A stretch of DNA of 64,000 nt from Neisseria dumasiana (GCF_022870885.1 NZ_CP091509.1:2542001-2606000); one strand, 5' to 3'; counted from the first letter of the stretch, positions 38,875 to 47,738 are shown. Translations and numbers: made by a program. Notes: generated by a model not told the origin, from the sequence alone.

Positions 38875-39081
38875 TTAATTTTCAGGTATAGGAAACTTCT
38901 TATGGCAATCAACATTAGTATTATTGATTCTATTATCTCTAATACAATTATCACGTTTTTGGCGGATTTTGCTGATTTCCATATCCTTGTTCATTTTCTC
39001 ATAAAACTTCTCTTCTTCGGATTTGCCGCAGGCAGATAATAATAGAGCCGCGCTGATTAAGCCCAACAGTTGAAGTTTCAT
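38875..39081 (-). CDS. Small lipoprotein, possible entry-exclusion factor
   Basis: This 68-aa protein has signal peptide and lipobox LLSAC (Cys at about 18). The mature part is highly charged (GKSEEEKFYEKMNKDMEISK) and ends with DNCIRDNRINNTNVDCHK. The position between virB5 and virB6 and two C-terminal Cys resemble EexN-type entry-exclusion lipoproteins. The DNCIRDNxINNTNxxC motif also occurs at the C-terminus of the VirB5 protein encoded next to it. Confidence 0.75.
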   Translation of the reverse strand: MKLQLLGLISAALLLSACGKSEEEKFYEKMNKDMEISKIRQKRDNCIRDNRINNTNVDCHKKFPIPEN

Positions 39082-39101
39082 TTCTGATGTCCTTTCAATA
39101 T

Positions 39102-39770
39102 TTAACCACAGGATTTATTGGTATTGTTTATATAATTGTCACGAATACAATTATCAACAGCCTGCCGTTTCTTGAATTGCACTTTTTCGTCCAACGCCAT
39201 AAAGCGTTCCAACATATCCAATTGGGTTTGGTTTTGCTGGATATAGGCATTTTCCAATTGAATACGGTTCATCAGGTCGGCAGCCGCCTTCGCATCTTGG
39301 GTTGTGTTGACCTGATTCATCAATGCCTTGATGTTTTTAAAACGTAGCTCTGAATCTTTAATAGCCTTTAAAGTCAGATCGTAATGCTTAACCAAACGGT
39401 CATTGTCCGCATTCTTGTCATAGCCTTTGGAACTCAGTAAATCTTTAAAGTTCCCGTTTTTAGCCTTCATGGCTTGGCTGTAAACCGACTTCCATTCGTC
39501 CGGCAATTGTTCGAGGGCTTCGGTTTTTAAGATATTACCGAGGTTACGGTTGCCGGTAATGGCTTTTACTTGGTTTTTCAACTCAGTAATTTGCTTCACT
39601 TGGTTGTCAATCTGTTCCTTAAGTTGGATAACTTGCTGAGCAGCTTGAGCCAAATTAGCCCCATCAAATACCAAAATACCACTAGCAGAGGCCGTGGGTA
39701 TTGTAGCAGCCATTAACCCCGCTGATACCAAAACAGCGGTAACGTTATTTTTAAGTTTTTGCATATTCAT
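39102..39770 (-). CDS. virB5: VirB5-type minor pilus protein
   Basis: This 222-aa exported protein has signal peptide MNMQKLKNNVTAVLVSAGLMAATIPTASA, then long coiled-coil helices (AQQVIQLKEQIDNQVKQITELKNQVKAITGNR). Length and helical layout fit VirB5/TraC, at the pilus tip. Its C-terminus (VDNCIRDNYINNTNKSC) is shared with the next lipoprotein. GAGG precedes the ATG. Confidence 0.9.
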   Translation of the reverse strand: MNMQKLKNNVTAVLVSAGLMAATIPTASASGILVFDGANLAQAAQQVIQLKEQIDNQVKQITELKNQVKAITGNRNLGNILKTEALEQLPDEWKSVYSQAMKAKNGNFKDLLSSKGYDKNADNDRLVKHYDLTLKAIKDSELRFKNIKALMNQVNTTQDAKAAADLMNRIQLENAYIQQNQTQLDMLERFMALDEKVQFKKRQAVDNCIRDNYINNTNKSCG

Positions 39771-39820
39771 AAAAACCTCACTTTAGATAAAGAAAAAGCC
39801 GCCAAATGGCGGGCAAAAGC

Positions 39821-39852
39821 AAATACCGTCTGAAAAATTCAGACGGTATTTG
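39821..39852 (-). terminator. DUS-like hairpin between virB4 and virB5
   Basis: AAATACCGTCTGAA-AAA-TTCAGACGGTATTT is a perfect 14-bp stem; a second small GC hairpin (CCGCCAAATGGCGG) follows at about 39799-39812, with T residues on the minus strand. Both stand between the virB4 stop and virB5. Confidence 0.8.
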
Positions 39853-39872
39853 TTGGCGGCACACCGCATTGT

Positions 39873-42260
39873 TTAGGCGGTATTGGCGGTCCCTTCCCCC
39901 AGTACCGTCTGATAAAGCAGCGGAAGCCATACTTCGGGATCTTCGCTGCCGGTCTCTTCCATGATGCGGTGCATATGAGCTACGTTTTCCGACGTGCCGG
40001 ACAACACAATCAGTTCCTTGTCGAACTCATGCAGATCAAGCGTTGCCAACGTGCTTTGTTTTCCCTGCTTAATCAGGAATGTGCGGCTGAGCGGGTGCAG
40101 CTTGATGACTTCCTCAGCCTCTTTATACGTCAGTCCGCATTGCATATAAGCGTCTATGCTGGCATCAGGATTAGGCAGGAAAATCTTAGTTGGTGTCTGC
40201 TGAACAATTGCGGCTGCATTGGGAGATTTGGCCGCGTCCTCGGGAGATTGTGAATCCAAAAACATAAATTCACCCAACTTCCGGCCGGTCTTCAAGGTTT
40301 TAAGCATCAACTCGGAAGTAATATCGAAACGGTCTGCATACCAAAACTCGGCGATAACCGAAGCCAACAGACTGCCTTCCCGTGCTACACGCTCCGACAT
40401 GATTTCTTTCAGGTAAAACAGGTACGACAATACTGGTCCTGTTGGCTCATAATTTGTTTTCAGAATACAAGTGGCATCCATTCCTATCCGGTAGAAAGCG
40501 TCGGGATTGAAACGGTTTTGCAGGCTGTCTAGACACCATGCGTACTCCCCATTTTCGCTTCGACACCACTTTGACAAACGGGTGCGTAGCGAATTTTTGG
40601 AAGTGGAAAAAGGCAGGTTATCCAACAAAGTGCTGAAATTTCTATGCTCTGAAGCCAGCTCATACAGGGTATCTACCGCCAATTTGATCTGCCTTTCTTC
40701 CGAAGCGTCCGCACCACCCGCACACAGATTGACCAACCGGTACAGAAAACTGCGATTTTTCGGCAAATCAGGCAGTTGGAACGGATTTAACCCGCTATCC
40801 ACGCCTTCTTCCAGGGCAAAATATGACCCACCCAATGCCCGTACAAAAATCTCCATCCCTCTATCCAAATCCAACACGAACATATAAGGGTTGAAGCGTT
40901 CCATAAATGCTAAAACAGCCGTTTCGAGTGCCGTCTTACCTGTGCCCGTCGCACCGGTAATCAGAGTATGTCCCGCTATTTTTTTGCCGACCATATTGAG
41001 GTCTTTAAGGCTGTAATGCAGGCTTAGATTAAACAGCGTGTTGGACAGCGTTTTCAGCGGCATAACGGGGGAGCCGTCACCAATTGGGTTTCCCCAACTC
41101 TTGCCTTGAGGGTAATTGTGCATACCGAAGACAGTAGCAAGATTGGTAGTGGTTTTGGGAATCATACGAGGACGTTGGCGATAGCCCGGTATTTGGCTGA
41201 AGAAGGTTGAAGGCATGGAGCCTGTAGCCCGGACAAAACGGAAGGAATGGGCATTTAGGAATGCCGTCACGGCTGCCGAACCGTTTCTGTCAGCAGCCTT
41301 TTCCGTCTTACCATAAACCACAAGAGAAGCGGAATAATCGCCAAACATGGTTCTGCCCGCGGCCAGCTCGCCTTTACCGATGAGCAACTCTTCCTGCTGA
41401 TCTGTTGCTTGGTCATTGGCACTAATCAAGGCATTGTTCTGTTTATTAATGGCCGTCTGCATCTCCGCATTTTCAGTAAAGACAAAACTCTGCGTCAGTG
41501 TAAATTCACAAGGCAATGAGAGAACGGGCAGCAAAACCATGATTTTGCTTTTGCCAAAGTCCTTTAAGTCATAACATGTGGCGAATTTACGGTGCCCGGC
41601 ACTCCTGATTTCCAAAATATCCGTACCGAAATGCAGATCTGCCGACGGAATGACCTTATATGCCGCGGATGCGGTTAAGGGAATTTCTTCACGCAAGCCG
41701 CCATTGCACAAAGTACCTAAAAACTGATATGCCTCGGAGAATGTCACGCCTGAATCATTTTCATAAACCGACAAAGGCTGCGGCTCAAAGAGTGACAACC
41801 CTTTTACCATCAATTCCAAAAGCTCTTGGGCTTCCTCAAGGCCGTCTGAAAAATCTGTATATTTCAATACGGCTGTTATGTAAAACAGGTTCTCATAGTA
41901 ATTTTTCCCGCCGAACTCTTTGATATAGTGTTCTGAAAACTCCTTACAGAAATTCGAGGAGAACTCATACTTGTGATTTAAGCCGATTTCCTGTCTCTGA
42001 ATTGTTGTCCATAAGCCAAGCCGACTTCCATACTGTTTACCCGCAGCATTCAGCACTCTTTTCAATGTTTCATTGGCAGCGATCAAATGTCCGTCGTTAA
42101 CACCTTCAAAAGGAATACCCTCAAACTTTAGGGTAAAACCAAAGTAGCCGCTGTCGTAATGAAAAATATGTTCAGAAACGTGCCGACTGACTTTCGGAAA
42201 GAAGTCTTGCTGCGGCGGCTGCTTCCTCAATATCTTCATTAATAAATCGGGTATAATCAT
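39873..42260 (-). CDS. virB4: VirB4-type T4SS ATPase
   Basis: The protein is 795 aa from the ATG at 42258-42260. It has the CagE/VirB4 N-terminal domain and a C-terminal ATPase with Walker A ITGATGTGKTALE (around residue 440), FVLDLDRG and the Walker B region around GEFMFLDSQSPED. It is the largest T4SS ATPase and drives pilin extraction. It overlaps virB3 by 89 bp, unusually long, so one reading frame ends inside the other. Confidence 0.96.
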   Translation of the reverse strand: MIIPDLLMKILRKQPPQQDFFPKVSRHVSEHIFHYDSGYFGFTLKFEGIPFEGVNDGHLIAANETLKRVLNAAGKQYGSRLGLWTTIQRQEIGLNHKYEFSSNFCKEFSEHYIKEFGGKNYYENLFYITAVLKYTDFSDGLEEAQELLELMVKGLSLFEPQPLSVYENDSGVTFSEAYQFLGTLCNGGLREEIPLTASAAYKVIPSADLHFGTDILEIRSAGHRKFATCYDLKDFGKSKIMVLLPVLSLPCEFTLTQSFVFTENAEMQTAINKQNNALISANDQATDQQEELLIGKGELAAGRTMFGDYSASLVVYGKTEKAADRNGSAAVTAFLNAHSFRFVRATGSMPSTFFSQIPGYRQRPRMIPKTTTNLATVFGMHNYPQGKSWGNPIGDGSPVMPLKTLSNTLFNLSLHYSLKDLNMVGKKIAGHTLITGATGTGKTALETAVLAFMERFNPYMFVLDLDRGMEIFVRALGGSYFALEEGVDSGLNPFQLPDLPKNRSFLYRLVNLCAGGADASEERQIKLAVDTLYELASEHRNFSTLLDNLPFSTSKNSLRTRLSKWCRSENGEYAWCLDSLQNRFNPDAFYRIGMDATCILKTNYEPTGPVLSYLFYLKEIMSERVAREGSLLASVIAEFWYADRFDITSELMLKTLKTGRKLGEFMFLDSQSPEDAAKSPNAAAIVQQTPTKIFLPNPDASIDAYMQCGLTYKEAEEVIKLHPLSRTFLIKQGKQSTLATLDLHEFDKELIVLSGTSENVAHMHRIMEETGSEDPEVWLPLLYQTVLGEGTANTA

Positions 42261-42603
42261 CTCGGTCTCTTCCAAATTTAGTTGCAGAAATAGTTAAAGT
42301 GTCTCCGAATAAAACGGACTTCCGTCGGACAAACCACCAGTAGATTTCCAATCCCAATATTCTTATTGCCTGATCATCCCGTTTAACCAAGATGCGCAAA
42401 AAAATAATGACGGGAATACCCAGTAAAAAAACGGAAAGAGCTTTTAAGCCCAACAAAGGTATTAGCCCCATTGCACTAACCATCAATGCTATAAGCAAAA
42501 TAAAAGCCGGTACTATCGGTACACCGGCTATCATGGCCTCGCGGGACAGTCCGTCATAGGTGCTGTATTCGGTATCTATATCGACTTCCGGTAAATTCCG
42601 CAT
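42172..42603 (-). CDS. virB3: VirB3-type T4SS protein
   Basis: This 143-aa protein has one long hydrophobic region (about residues 24-70: GVPIVPAFILLIALMVSAMG, then ILVKRDDQAIRIL), the typical VirB3 core. The C-terminal extension (DDYTRFINEDIEEAAAAARLL) is longer than in most VirB3 and is encoded over the start of virB4. Confidence 0.93.
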   Translation of the reverse strand: MRNLPEVDIDTEYSTYDGLSREAMIAGVPIVPAFILLIALMVSAMGLIPLLGLKALSVFLLGIPVIIFLRILVKRDDQAIRILGLEIYWWFVRRKSVLFGDTLTISATKFGRDRDDYTRFINEDIEEAAAAARLLSESQSARF

Positions 42604-42614
42604 TTTTAGTTATC

Positions 42615-42935
42615 CTAAGAAAAGGAGGCTTGTTTGCCCCAATCAAAGACCGCCTTAGCTATTGCCAAGGCCGCACCGGCAAGAAAAATCCAACCACATA
42701 CTTCCACCACGTCTTTCAAAGTTTTGTTACCCAAATAACCCCAAACAGCCGTTACAAGCATAGCCAGACCGGCCAAGATACCTACAATACCGTAGAAGCC
42801 CATAATCGCATCTTTGAGGCTACTCTCGGCAGAAGATAATCCTCCGGCAGCCAATGCAACTTGTGCTCCGCCAAGCATGACGGACAACAAAAAAGCTTTA
42901 ATCCATTGACGGGTATTTTCACTTACATATTTCAT
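42615..42935 (-). CDS. virB2: VirB2-type major pilin
   Basis: The protein is 106 aa from the ATG at 42933-42935 (GGAG upstream). Signal peptide KAFLLSVMLGGAQVALAAG, then mature pilin with two hydrophobic helices around GFYGIVGILAGLAMLVTAVW and VCGWIFLAGAALAIAKAVF. The pattern is that of VirB2/TrbC pilins. Confidence 0.94.
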   Translation of the reverse strand: MKYVSENTRQWIKAFLLSVMLGGAQVALAAGGLSSAESSLKDAIMGFYGIVGILAGLAMLVTAVWGYLGNKTLKDVVEVCGWIFLAGAALAIAKAVFDWGKQASFS

Positions 42936-42955
42936 ACAAATCTCCAAAAAAAAAA

Positions 42956-42969
42956 CCGCCTAGAGGCGG
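42956..42969 (-). terminator. Hairpin with long T-run before virB2
   Basis: CCGCCT-AG-AGGCGG followed by ten T on the minus strand (42946-42955), directly before the virB2 ribosome site. Confidence 0.85.
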
Positions 42970-42996
42970 ACACACAAAAACTACATATTTAATTAA

Positions 42997-43611
42997 TTAA
43001 AAGTCACCAAATACATCCCAAGACGCATGCTGTTTGGGGGCCTGAGCATAAGCGGCTTCTAACGGTTCGGCTCGTTCTGCTTTAGCGACAGGTTTGGCCC
43101 GGTAAACCGCTTTAGCAAATCCTGTATGCTTCCCAGCTGCATAAGCAGGGTTGCCGCTTAATTTGGCATAACGGTTACGAACCAAATGGACATATTTTTT
43201 AGTTTCGGGATAGGGTGGAATGCCTTTATATTTATTCACTGCCCCTTCACCGGCGTTGTATCCCGCTAAAATAAAATCTAAGTTACCGTTAAAATACTTC
43301 GTCAGGTAACGCAAATACCGCGTACCGGCGATAATATTTTGCTCAGGGTCATACAAATGTTTTGGGTTAACACCCATTCTTGCGGCAGTAGGCGGAATAA
43401 CCTGCATCAATCCGCGGGCATTCTTGTCAGACAACGCATAGCGGTTGCCTCCGCTTTCACGCGACATCACAGCCCATACTAGATTTGCGTCTAATCCTTG
43501 CGCCGCCGCATGTTTTTCTACTAAATGTTGATATTGAGGATACGGTGCTGCGGTACAGATGGCGGAACAGAATGCTGCCGCCAATACGAAAATAGTTTTA
43601 TTTCTTTTCAA
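42997..43611 (-). CDS. virB1: VirB1-type lytic transglycosylase
   Basis: This 204-aa exported protein starts at a TTG with GGAG 8 nt upstream. The signal peptide ends CSAICTAAPYPQ. The SLT domain has the catalytic Glu in AVMSRESGGNRYALSD, GLMQVIPPTAARMG and AGYNAGEGAVNKY. It opens the peptidoglycan for the channel. First gene of the virB order; a DUS pair lies just upstream. Confidence 0.95.
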   Translation of the reverse strand: MKRNKTIFVLAAAFCSAICTAAPYPQYQHLVEKHAAAQGLDANLVWAVMSRESGGNRYALSDKNARGLMQVIPPTAARMGVNPKHLYDPEQNIIAGTRYLRYLTKYFNGNLDFILAGYNAGEGAVNKYKGIPPYPETKKYVHLVRNRYAKLSGNPAYAAGKHTGFAKAVYRAKPVAKAERAEPLEAAYAQAPKQHASWDVFGDF

Positions 43612-43641
43612 TTTAAATACTCCTTTATTAAGCGTGAAAAA

Positions 43642-43664
43642 GCCGTCTGAAATTTTCAGACGGC
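43642..43664 (-). terminator. DUS pair upstream of virB1
   Basis: GCCGTCTGAAA and TTTCAGACGGC pair with almost no loop, with T residues on the minus strand. Confidence 0.75.
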
Positions 43665-43686
43665 ACTCACTAAATGATAAATAATA

Positions 43687-43917
43687 TTAATCAGAACTTA
43701 TTATTACTGTGGGGGGAAGCTGCAAACTCAAAGGTTTTCCAAATATGAAATTACGGTTCGGGAAAGTGAAAGTACCCTTTAAATTTATTTTTGGTCTTCG
43801 GGGCTTCGGTTCCACAACAAGAACAAAAGAGCCACCTTCAGTCAGACAAAAGGAAAAAGAAGATTCGGGTTTAAATATTAAACGCCGTCGTAAAATTTGT
43901 TTTTTTCGGAAGTTCAT
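43687..43917 (-). CDS. Small basic hypothetical protein
   Basis: This 76-aa basic protein (MNFRKKQILRRRLIFKPESS...) has GAGG about 8 nt before the ATG. It has no known domain and no signal peptide. It is upstream of virB1 on the same strand, and may be a regulator of the T4SS operon, though no helix-turn-helix is clear. Confidence 0.6.
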   Translation of the reverse strand: MNFRKKQILRRRLIFKPESSFSFCLTEGGSFVLVVEPKPRRPKINLKGTFTFPNRNFIFGKPLSLQLPPTVIISSD

Positions 43918-44024
43918 AATTTATTCCTCTAATGGATTTTCTCAAATACCACTAAATCGAATCGAAACATCGGCGGCTGAGCGGTTTAAAATAAATCACA
44001 CTTACCAATGCAAACTTTTTTGTA

Positions 44025-44432
44025 TTATTTATTCAGGTCTTCAATTCTTTCGTCCGTGACAAAATCCTGAAAACTCCGGTTGTTATCACAAAACGTCGTT
44101 ACATATTCTATGTTATTATCATTAACCGTCGAATACGGATGCTCCGTTTGATAAAGTTTAATGCAACGGTAAAGGTTCTGTCGTTGAATGTCGGAACCAT
44201 ATTTGTTTGCGGTTTCAATACTTGGTCCAAAATTTACAATTAATATAAACCCAATTACCAATGAAAAAATTACTGAGATGATAGCAATGGGTAAAATTTC
44301 TAAGTCATAATATATTCCAGCTGTACTTGCAAGAATAATGAGACATGAGAAAAATGCTAAAATTACTAAGCTGCTTACTGCTAAAGAGTTCACAAAACCA
44401 TAATCATTAAGCAACCATTGGATTAAATTCAT
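44025..44432 (-). CDS. Hypothetical membrane protein at the right end of the ICE
   Basis: This 135-aa AT-rich protein has two long hydrophobic segments (about residues 13-37 and 45-68: NSLAVSSLVILAFFSCLIIL and LPIAIISVIFSLVIGFILIV), then a soluble end (ENDLYRC-like region, TERIEDLNK). AAAGGA precedes the ATG. It is the last gene before attR. No family recognised. Confidence 0.6.
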   Translation of the reverse strand: MNLIQWLLNDYGFVNSLAVSSLVILAFFSCLIILASTAGIYYDLEILPIAIISVIFSLVIGFILIVNFGPSIETANKYGSDIQRQNLYRCIKLYQTEHPYSTVNDNNIEYVTTFCDNNRSFQDFVTDERIEDLNK

Positions 44433-44545
44433 TTTTGAATTCCTTTTTAGATAAGTGACAATTTTTCATAGATACGCTCAAAATAAAAAATGAAAATTTA
44501 AACATACCTTTTTTTAAAGGCAGGCTTAAATTTTCATTTTTCAAT

Positions 44546-44563
44546 GTGTGCCAAATTTGTGCC
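44546..44563 (+). promoter_or_regulatory. Putative right integrase arm-type site
   Basis: GTGTGCCAAATTTGTGCC, 17 of 18 bases identical to 1135-1152 and in the same orientation, 84 bp inside the right att repeat. The surrounding gene-free stretch 44433-44647 is AT-rich and otherwise empty. Confidence 0.6.
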
Positions 44564-44647
44564 TGAATGCACTTAAATAAGGCTGTATATGACTGTAATT
44601 GCAGGCTTCACTCTTGTTTAAAAACAATTAGTTATATTTATATTTTA

Positions 44648-44695
44648 GGACTTTTAATCCGTTGGTCGAAGGTTCGAATCCTTCACGACCCACCA
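44648..44695 (+). repeat. attR: right 48-bp att repeat (3' tRNA-Lys fragment)
   Basis: Identical to 1029-1076. It carries only the anticodon arm to the CCA end of tRNA-Lys, so it is not a functional tRNA gene. It is the chromosomal 3' half left behind by integration. Confidence 0.96.
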
Positions 44696-44708
44696 AATAA
44701 ATCAATAA

Positions 44709-44741
44709 GAAAGGCCGCAATTGTTTGCGGCCTTTCTTATT
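44709..44741 (+). terminator. Native tRNA-Lys terminator, displaced
   Basis: AGAAAGGCCGCAA pairs with TTGCGGCCTTTCT around a short loop, followed by T residues. It lies 14 bp past attR and would terminate tRNA-Lys when the ICE is excised. Confidence 0.85.
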
Positions 44742-44821
44742 TTTAAACAGTTTATTAGACAGCCTCAAATTTTACAAAACTCTTAAAGTATCAAAGTATT
44801 TTCGTACAGCAATCAAAGCCT

Positions 44822-45854
44822 GAGACCTTTGCAAAACCCGCTACGTGCGCGACAACGGCGGCCGTCCCGCCTATCCTTTGCTCTCCATGTTCAAAGCCAT
44901 CCTGCTCGGTCAATGGCACAGCCTTTCCGACCCCGAACTCGAATACAGCCTCATCACCCGCATCGATTTCCAACTCTTCTGCCGCTTCGACGACTTTTGC
45001 ATTCCTGACCACAGCACCCTCTGCCGTTTCCGCAACTGGCTGGCGCAAGACAACACCTTGGCCGAACTACTGGATCTGATTAACCGCCAACTGACTGACC
45101 AGGGCTTAAAAGTAGAGAAAGCATCCGCCGCCATCGTTGACGCCACCATTATTCAGACGGCCGGCGGCAAACAGCGTCAGGCCATAGAAGTGGATGACGA
45201 AGGCGTTGTCTGTGGCGAAACCACCCCCAGCAAAGACCCGGATGCCAGATGGATCAAAAAAGACGGCCGCTTCCATCTGGGCTACAAACAACACACCCGT
45301 ACCGATGCGGACGGCTATATCGAGAAACTGCACATCACCCCGGCCAATGCTCATGAGTGCAAACACCTGCTGCCATTACCGGCGGACATCGCAGAAGGCA
45401 GCACCGTCTATGCGGATAAAGGCTACGACAGCCGGGAGAACCGACAACATTTGGCAGCGTGCGGCTTGAAAGACGGCATCATGCAAAAAGCACACCGTGG
45501 CTGCCCGTTAAGCCAAGAGCAGAAAATCCGCAACGGCCGGCTGGCGAAAGTGCGCTATGTGGTGGAACAAAGCTTTGGTACGTTGCACCGCAAATTCCGC
45601 TATGGCCGGTCAGCCTATTTTGGGTTGGGCAAAGTGAGGGCGCAAAGCCACCTGAAGGCGATGTGTGTGAACCTGTTGAAGGCGGCCAACAGGATAGGTG
45701 TGCCTGTTGCTGCCTGAACAGGCAGGCAGTGCCTCATGATGAGGCACTTTAAGGGGACTTTAGGGGTAGCTTGTCTACTTTTTACGCAAAAACAGCCGGA
45801 ACATGATGAAGAATGTTCCGGCTGTTTGTTGGCGTGGGGTTTTGCAAAAGTCTC
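44822..45854 (+). mobile_element. Internally deleted IS1106-like element (IS5 family), copy 1
   Basis: The ends are GAGACCTTTGCAAAACCC (44822 on) and the inverse GGGGTTTTGCAAAAGTCTC (45836-45854), 1033 bp. Compared with copy 2 (47602-48823, 1222 bp) it lacks exactly 189 bp. The junction is GCAAAACCC (44831-44839), a 9-bp sequence present both in the terminal repeat and inside the gene of copy 2, so the deletion happened between microhomologies. It ends 77 bp before gltX. Confidence 0.93.
44845..45717 (+). pseudogene. Truncated IS1106-like transposase
   Basis: The reading frame matches the full transposase from about residue 49 (VRDNGGRPAYPLLSMFKA...) to the end, with identical amino acids, but the first about 48 codons, start codon and ribosome site are gone. 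Catalytic DDE motifs such as VDATIIQTAGG and YADKGYDSREN remain. A start at ATG 44845... would give 290 aa, but activity is unlikely. It could still be mobilised in trans by copy 2. Confidence 0.88.
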
Positions 45855-45931
45855 GGCCTTTCCTTTTTATGGCATCCCTCCAACCCTTACATTACAATAA
45901 CGCCTTTCATGACACTATCGAGGCCGACACC

Positions 45932-47326
45932 ATGACCGTCAAAACCCGTTTTGCCCCCAGTCCCACCGGTTATCTGCACATCGGTGGCGTTCGTACTGCC
46001 CTGTTTTCATGGGCATTTGCCAAAAAACACAAAGGCGAATTTCTGTTGCGCATCGAAGACACCGATTTGGAGCGTTCTACCGCCGAGTCGGTCAATATTA
46101 TTCTCGACGGCATGAATTGGGTCGGACTCAACTACGACAATGCCGACAACGTGGTTTATCAAACCCGCCGTTTCGACCGCTATAAAGAAGTAATTGCCGA
46201 GCTGTTCGAAAAAGGCCATGCCTACCATTGCTATTGCAGCAAAGAAGAGCTGGAAGCCATGCGCGAAAAAGCCGAAAAAGAAGGTACGGCCACTTACGAC
46301 CGCCGCTGGCGGCCCGAAGCCGGCAAAACCCTGCCGCCCGTACCCGAAGGCGTGGAGCCGGTGGTGCGTTTCAAAACCCCGATTGACGGTACAACCACAT
46401 GGAACGATTTGGTTAAAGGGCAAATCAGCATTCCCAACGAAGCCTTGGACGACCTGATTATCGCCCGCGCCGACGGCACGCCCACCTATAACTTCTGCGT
46501 GGTGGTGGACGATTACGATATGGGTGTTACCCATGTTATCCGTGGCGACGACCATGTGAATAACACCCCCAAGCAAATCAACATCTTAAAAGCAATGGGT
46601 GCCACCCTGCCCGAATACGCGCACTTGCCGATGATTTTGAACGAACAGGGTAAGAAAATCTCCAAACGCAGCGGCGACACCGTGGCGATTACCGATTTCG
46701 GCGCGATGGGCATCCTGCCTGAAGCCATGCTGAACTATCTCGCCCGTTTGGGTTGGGCGCATGGCGACGACGAATTTTTTACCATGAAGCAGTTTGTCGA
46801 ATGGTTTGATTTGAAAGACGTTTCCCCGTCGCCCAGCCGCATGGATTTGAAAAAGCTCTACTGGATTAACGGCGAGCACATCAAATTCACGCCCAATGAA
46901 GATTTGGCAGAGTTGGTTAAACCCCGCTTGGCCGTGCGCGGTGTCGACGTTACCGACAAACCCGCTCTGGAAGACGTGTTGGCTTTGGTGAAAGACCGTG
47001 CCCAAGACTTGAACACGCTGGCCGACGAATGCATTTATTTCTACCAAAAAGGCACACCCGCCGAAGCCGACGTACAAAAACATTGGGACGAAGAGGCTCC
47101 CGCGCGCATGCTGCGCTTTGCCGACAAACTCGAAGGCCTGAGCGATTGGAATGCCGAATCCATCCACGACCTGTTCAAGCCTTTCTGCGATGAAGAAAAC
47201 ATCAAAATGGGTAAACTCGGCATGCCGCTGCGTTTGGCTGTATGCGGAACAGCCAAAACCCCGAGTGTGGATGCCGTACTGGCATTAATCGGCAAAGAAG
47301 AAGTATTAAAACGTATCCGCAGCTGA
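45932..47326 (+). CDS. gltX: Glutamyl-tRNA synthetase
   Basis: The enzyme is 464 aa from the ATG at 45932 (MTVKTRFAPSPTGYLHIGG). It has the class I HIGH-type motif YLHIGG and the KMSKS-type motif KKISKRSGD (about residue 237-245). It charges tRNA-Glu in the cytoplasm. The longer frame from 45803 runs back into the IS and is rejected. IS copy 1 ends 77 bp upstream, so its native promoter may have been cut off or replaced. Confidence 0.97.
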   Translation: MTVKTRFAPSPTGYLHIGGVRTALFSWAFAKKHKGEFLLRIEDTDLERSTAESVNIILDGMNWVGLNYDNADNVVYQTRRFDRYKEVIAELFEKGHAYHCYCSKEELEAMREKAEKEGTATYDRRWRPEAGKTLPPVPEGVEPVVRFKTPIDGTTTWNDLVKGQISIPNEALDDLIIARADGTPTYNFCVVVDDYDMGVTHVIRGDDHVNNTPKQINILKAMGATLPEYAHLPMILNEQGKKISKRSGDTVAITDFGAMGILPEAMLNYLARLGWAHGDDEFFTMKQFVEWFDLKDVSPSPSRMDLKKLYWINGEHIKFTPNEDLAELVKPRLAVRGVDVTDKPALEDVLALVKDRAQDLNTLADECIYFYQKGTPAEADVQKHWDEEAPARMLRFADKLEGLSDWNAESIHDLFKPFCDEENIKMGKLGMPLRLAVCGTAKTPSVDAVLALIGKEEVLKRIRS

Positions 47327-47385
47327 AATTAAGGTAAAACCTGATTCGGGTTTGTTCTTCATGGCATTTGGCGTCAAAACAGTTT

Positions 47386-47526
47386 GAAACCTTTGAAGAC
47401 ACCGAATATAGATGCAGTTCAAGGTGCAGCAGCACAGCGGGCACAGGCATATCACACGATAAGCAAACCAAGGGAGTAGCTCCCAGCACAGAAATGCGCC
47501 GTAGGCAGTGATTTTGTAAAGGTCTC
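47386..47526 (+). mobile_element. Degenerate IS1106-type MITE, copy A (141 bp)
   Basis: The ends GAAACCTTTGAAGACACC and the inverse ...TTTTGTAAAGGTCTC resemble worn IS1106-like terminal repeats. The interior (GATGCAGTTCAAGG...GAAATGCGCCG) is homologous to copy B at 48908-49050. There is no ORF. It is probably moved by the transposase of copy 2. The rest of 47327-47601 holds a small hairpin after gltX and no gene. Confidence 0.75.
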
Positions 47527-47738
47527 GGCTTGATGAGCAGTTCAAGTAGATCACAAAGTTCTTAAATTCGAGGTGTTTGAAAGCGCCGGTGTGTAAAAGC
47601 TGAGACCTTTGCAAAACCCCGAGCCAACAAACAGCCGAAACATGCTTCATCATGTTCCGGCTTTTTTTGCGTAAAAAGTAGACAAGCTACCCCTAAAGTC
47701 CCCTTAAAGTGCCTCATTATGAGGCACTGCCTGCCTGT

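Larger units (their letters stand above)
1029..44695. mobile_element. Integrative and conjugative element with VirB/D4 T4SS, in tRNA-Lys
   Basis: A 48-bp perfect direct repeat (1029-1076 and 44648-44695) brackets a tyrosine integrase gene, an excisionase-like gene, a relaxase with MobC, VirD4 and a full VirB1-B11 set. The excised circle would be 43,619 bp. The integrase lies at the tRNA-proximal end and reads towards the att site, as in many tRNA-targeting elements. The element has DUS copies in many intergenic regions, which suggests long residence in Neisseria. No conjugation gene is visibly broken. Confidence 0.95.

Noticed and set aside
44648-44695. Second tRNA-Lys gene at the right ICE end
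   Set aside because: Only the anticodon arm to CCA is present; there is no D-arm or 5' acceptor strand. It is the attR half.
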